Origin: Lysinibacillus agricola | GTDB lineage: Bacteria > Bacillota > Bacilli > Bacillales_A > Planococcaceae | DNA length: 64,000 bases | Direction of reading: 5' to 3' | Assembly: GCF_016638705.1 (NCBI RefSeq) | Contig: NZ_CP067341.1 | Coordinates: 2,731,501-2,795,500, forward strand | In this document: positions 62,012 to 64,000 of the stretch, piece by piece | Layout of the letters: every line of letters begins with the position of its first letter | Numbering within the stretch: position 1 is the stretch's first letter | Position numbers and translations under genes: made by a program | Notes under the pieces: generated by a model | Databases searched by the model: none | The model's input: the letters and a program-made list of their open reading frames with translations, nothing else | What the model was told of the DNA's origin: nothing

Positions 62012-62611
62012 TTATTTAGTAGATGGGAGAACCCCAAAAGCTTCTATGGGCCCTTTAAAAATAATATCGGTTATCATTTTAGCTAATTGTTCCGGTGTTT
62101 GTTTCATATCTGATTTAAGCCAATATTGAATCACACTAATAAACGTTGCACTTCCAAATAGCGCCAAAAAATCAACGGGGTATGAAAATTGATGTTCGGT
62201 CACTTTTGATGGTGTGTAATTTCGGAACATATATATAAATGCATTCTTTACTCGATCTTGAAAGGTAAAGATTCCTCTTGTTTTTAATAAAATTGAGAGT
62301 AATTCTCTTTCTTCTTGTAAACAATGAAAAACGTGAACGATGGTAGGATACCGTTTATGAAGAAATTCACTCATAGTATCATCATCCTTTAAATACGCCA
62401 ATACAACATGCTCAAGCTTCTCAAATAGCTCTTGCTCGTACTTTTCCAACAGATCATATTTATCAATGTAATGTAAATAAAAAGTTCCTCGATTGATATT
62501 TGCACGTTCTGTAATATCTAAAACTGTTATTACCTCAAAATCCTTTTCGTCCATCAATGAAAGTAGTGCCTTCCGTATTTCTTTTCTTGTTTTCACCACA
62601 CGTCGATCCAT
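62012..62611 (-). CDS. TetR/AcrR-family regulator 1
   Basis: A 199-residue protein. The N-terminal HTH reads TRKEIRKALLSLMDEKDFEVITVLDITERANINRGTFYLHYIDKYDLL. The C-terminal helices match a TetR_C-type domain. GGGAGGGG on the reverse strand precedes the ATG. It starts 14 bases after the stop of the second TetR gene, so the two are co-transcribed. It resembles its neighbour closely in the HTH, so they arose by duplication. The targets are likely the permease and ABC genes. Confidence 0.93.
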   Translation of the reverse strand: MDRRVVKTRKEIRKALLSLMDEKDFEVITVLDITERANINRGTFYLHYIDKYDLLEKYEQELFEKLEHVVLAYLKDDDTMSEFLHKRYPTIVHVFHCLQEERELLSILLKTRGIFTFQDRVKNAFIYMFRNYTPSKVTEHQFSYPVDFLALFGSATFISVIQYWLKSDMKQTPEQLAKMITDIIFKGPIEAFGVLPSTK

Positions 62612-62625
62612 ATTTCCCCTCCCAA

Positions 62626-63243
62626 TTACTTTTTTAAACCTGCAGCAAAGAAAGGGCCATTTATAGTCATCGTGGATAAAATACGAGCCATCTCTTGCGG
62701 TGATTTCTCTCCATCACTGTTAAGCCATTGCTGAATAACACCTATATGTGCCGATGCAACATAGGAAATTAAGTATTCAGCCGGAACTAGGAAATTCTCC
62801 TGCTTAATAAGTGGATTATTGTTACTTTCAAATAGTGTTTTCCATATGAACTTTTTTAATTTAGTTTGGAACGATAAATCTCCTTTTGGACCCAACATGG
62901 CTTTCATAAACCGTCTATTTTGATCTATATATTCAAAAATTGAAACCATAATGGTAAAAGGGGTAGTAGTTGGAGTGTTCGCTTCAATGTCTGCAATGAG
63001 ATCCGGATAATTCTTTATGATCATATCAGCCATTTCTTGCATAAATTCTTCCTCACATTTGTTCATTAAATCATACTTATCTTGATAATGGGCATAAAAG
63101 GTTCCACGATTAATTTTTGCCTTAGTTGTTATATCTTTAACGGTAACTGCCTCAAAACCTTTTTCTTCTATCAAATCGATCAATGCATCCCGGATAGATT
63201 CTTTTGTACGAACGACACGTAAATCTGTATTTATATCCCGCAT
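62626..63243 (-). CDS. TetR/AcrR-family regulator 2
   Basis: A 205-residue protein. The HTH is VVRTKESIRDALIDLIEEKGFEAVTVKDITTKAKINRGTFYAHYQDKYDLM, followed by a C-terminal ligand domain (MKAMLGPKGDLSFQTKLKKFIW). AGGAGGG precedes the ATG. It is the first gene of the minus-strand pair and is divergent from the ABC ATPase gene at 63699, so it probably represses from the shared intergenic region. Its C-terminal half has a dead close copy at 18106-18419. Confidence 0.94.
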   Translation of the reverse strand: MRDINTDLRVVRTKESIRDALIDLIEEKGFEAVTVKDITTKAKINRGTFYAHYQDKYDLMNKCEEEFMQEMADMIIKNYPDLIADIEANTPTTTPFTIMVSIFEYIDQNRRFMKAMLGPKGDLSFQTKLKKFIWKTLFESNNNPLIKQENFLVPAEYLISYVASAHIGVIQQWLNSDGEKSPQEMARILSTMTINGPFFAAGLKK

Positions 63244-63698
63244 ATTATTTCCCTCCTAATTTTTTACCAACACATTCAGGAAAGGTGTCGGCTAAACGAC
63301 ACATCCGTTAATTCTGATTATTGATAAGAGTTTTATCGATGATTATAATTTGAAGTGTAATAGAACAACGTGTTGTTTATCATTGTAACTGAAAATAAGG
63401 GGGAAATAAAGTGGTCGTGATTCTTTTCCCTCCATACAATTTTCAAAAGATAACACCTCTTCGTGTGAAGCATATATATTTTTCATTGAGGGAAATAATA
63501 CTTTAGCATCAACCATTGTGACTTCGGTAGTAGTAGTGCTATTGCCATCACGATTTATACCATTATCATTATTTAGATAAAGGTTTATCTAAGAAAGCAG
63601 GTTGAGGTTTATTCAACAGTATGTTCGGAAAGAGATTGTATTAATACGATAGTATAGCTAAAATGGCTAAATTTCATAGAGATTCGAGGAGTGAGAAG
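63244..63698. other. Divergent intergenic region of TetR and ABC genes
   Basis: About 455 bases. ACAACGTGTTGTTT near 63363-63376 is a small dyad that might be a TetR site. About 63503-63590 reads NNTLASTIVTSVVVVLLPSR and ends in a stop, like the last membrane segment of a decayed transporter. No intact gene is present. GAGGAGTGAG precedes the ABC gene. Confidence 0.5.
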
Positions 63699-64000
63699 AT
63701 GACGGTGATTTCATTACAACATGTCACAAAGGATTATGGACATGGACGGGGGATTTTTGATGTTTCATTCAATGTTGAAAAAGGTACTGTGTATGGATTT
63801 TTAGGGCCAAATGGGGCTGGAAAAACGACTGCCATTCGTCACATTATGGGATTTTCAAAACCGCAACAAGGTATCGTTACCGTAAATGGTCTCGATAGTT
63901 GGACAAATGCTAGTACCATCCAAGAAAAGCTCGGCTATTTACCTGGCGAAGTAGCTTTGCCGGAAAATTTATCAGGTGAGCAATTCATTCAAATGATGAT
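63699..64000 (+). CDS. ABC transporter ATPase (partial, cut by window end)
   Basis: The first 100 residues are present: ISLQHVTKDYGHGRGIFDVSF, then Walker A GPNGAGKTT (about 43-51) and the Q-loop region LGYLPGEVALPENLSGEQF. This is the ABC-2 exporter type of ATPase (drug, bacteriocin or lipid export). GAGGAG lies before the ATG. It is divergent from the TetR pair and likely forms an exporter with a permease downstream or with the permease at 60822. Confidence 0.92.
   Translation, partial: MTVISLQHVTKDYGHGRGIFDVSFNVEKGTVYGFLGPNGAGKTTAIRHIMGFSKPQQGIVTVNGLDSWTNASTIQEKLGYLPGEVALPENLSGEQFIQMM

Noticed and set aside
1..64000. CRISPR arrays, tRNA or rRNA genes, prophage
   Set aside because: No regularly spaced direct repeats, no cloverleaf-like sequences with CCA-type ends, no rRNA signature and no phage structural genes were recognised by reading.

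Overview
The window looks like chromosomal DNA from a low-GC, spore-forming Firmicute, most likely Lysinibacillus or a close Bacillaceae relative. The reasons are AT-rich sequence with strong AGGAGG-type ribosome binding sites, T-box, cobalamin and purine riboswitches that act through Rho-independent terminators, a YjcZ-type spore protein, and a cholesterol-dependent cytolysin that resembles sphaericolysin. No rRNA, tRNA, CRISPR array or prophage was recognised. The first 1.24 kb (end of rsgA plus a phosphotransferase) looks richer in GC than the rest.

Layout. 1-7.3 kb: rsgA end, aminoglycoside-phosphotransferase-like gene, T-box plus proS, CbrC-like protein, a large unknown protein and a long imperfect inverted repeat. 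7.4-24.7 kb: an accessory stretch of small membrane proteins, a frameshifted lipoprotein, HIT, peptidase-E-like, ArsR/AHSA1, UvrA-like, Dph6-like, GNAT and Nudix proteins, a YvlA/B-like cluster and an ECF sigma/anti-sigma pair. It also holds many gene relics and a dispersed family of palindromes containing CAACAATCGGGCGC. 25.0-41.8 kb: three cobalamin riboswitches, each followed by a terminator, in front of metE, a nikABCDE-type metal importer, and a methylcitrate-cycle plus acyl-CoA/valine-type operon. 42-55 kb: NlpC/P60-SLH protein, the cytolysin, a lipoprotein, a phosphatase, a CDF metal exporter, VOC proteins, a purine (adenine-type) riboswitch plus adenosine deaminase, an IS110-family transposase and small membrane proteins. 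55.5-60.6 kb: a complete arsenic operon, arsR-acr3-arsC-arsD-arsA-hesB-like-arsM. 60.8-64 kb: an ABC-2-type permease, two TetR regulators and the start of an ABC ATPase.

The most coherent system is the B12 block. When cobalamin is scarce, the three OFF-type switches should together release B12-independent methionine synthesis, metal (probably cobalt) import, and a B12-independent route for propionyl-CoA. The last would stand in for B12-dependent methylmalonyl-CoA mutase. A bacterial DUF71/Dph6-like gene at 17.3 kb, from a family with a proposed B12-salvage branch, lies about 7 kb upstream.

Much of the rest records genome decay. Examples are a collapsed second copy of the TetR/permease locus, a response-regulator/histidine-kinase deletion fusion, a resolvase relic, and a pair of facing IS-like ends lodged inside one of the dispersed palindromes.
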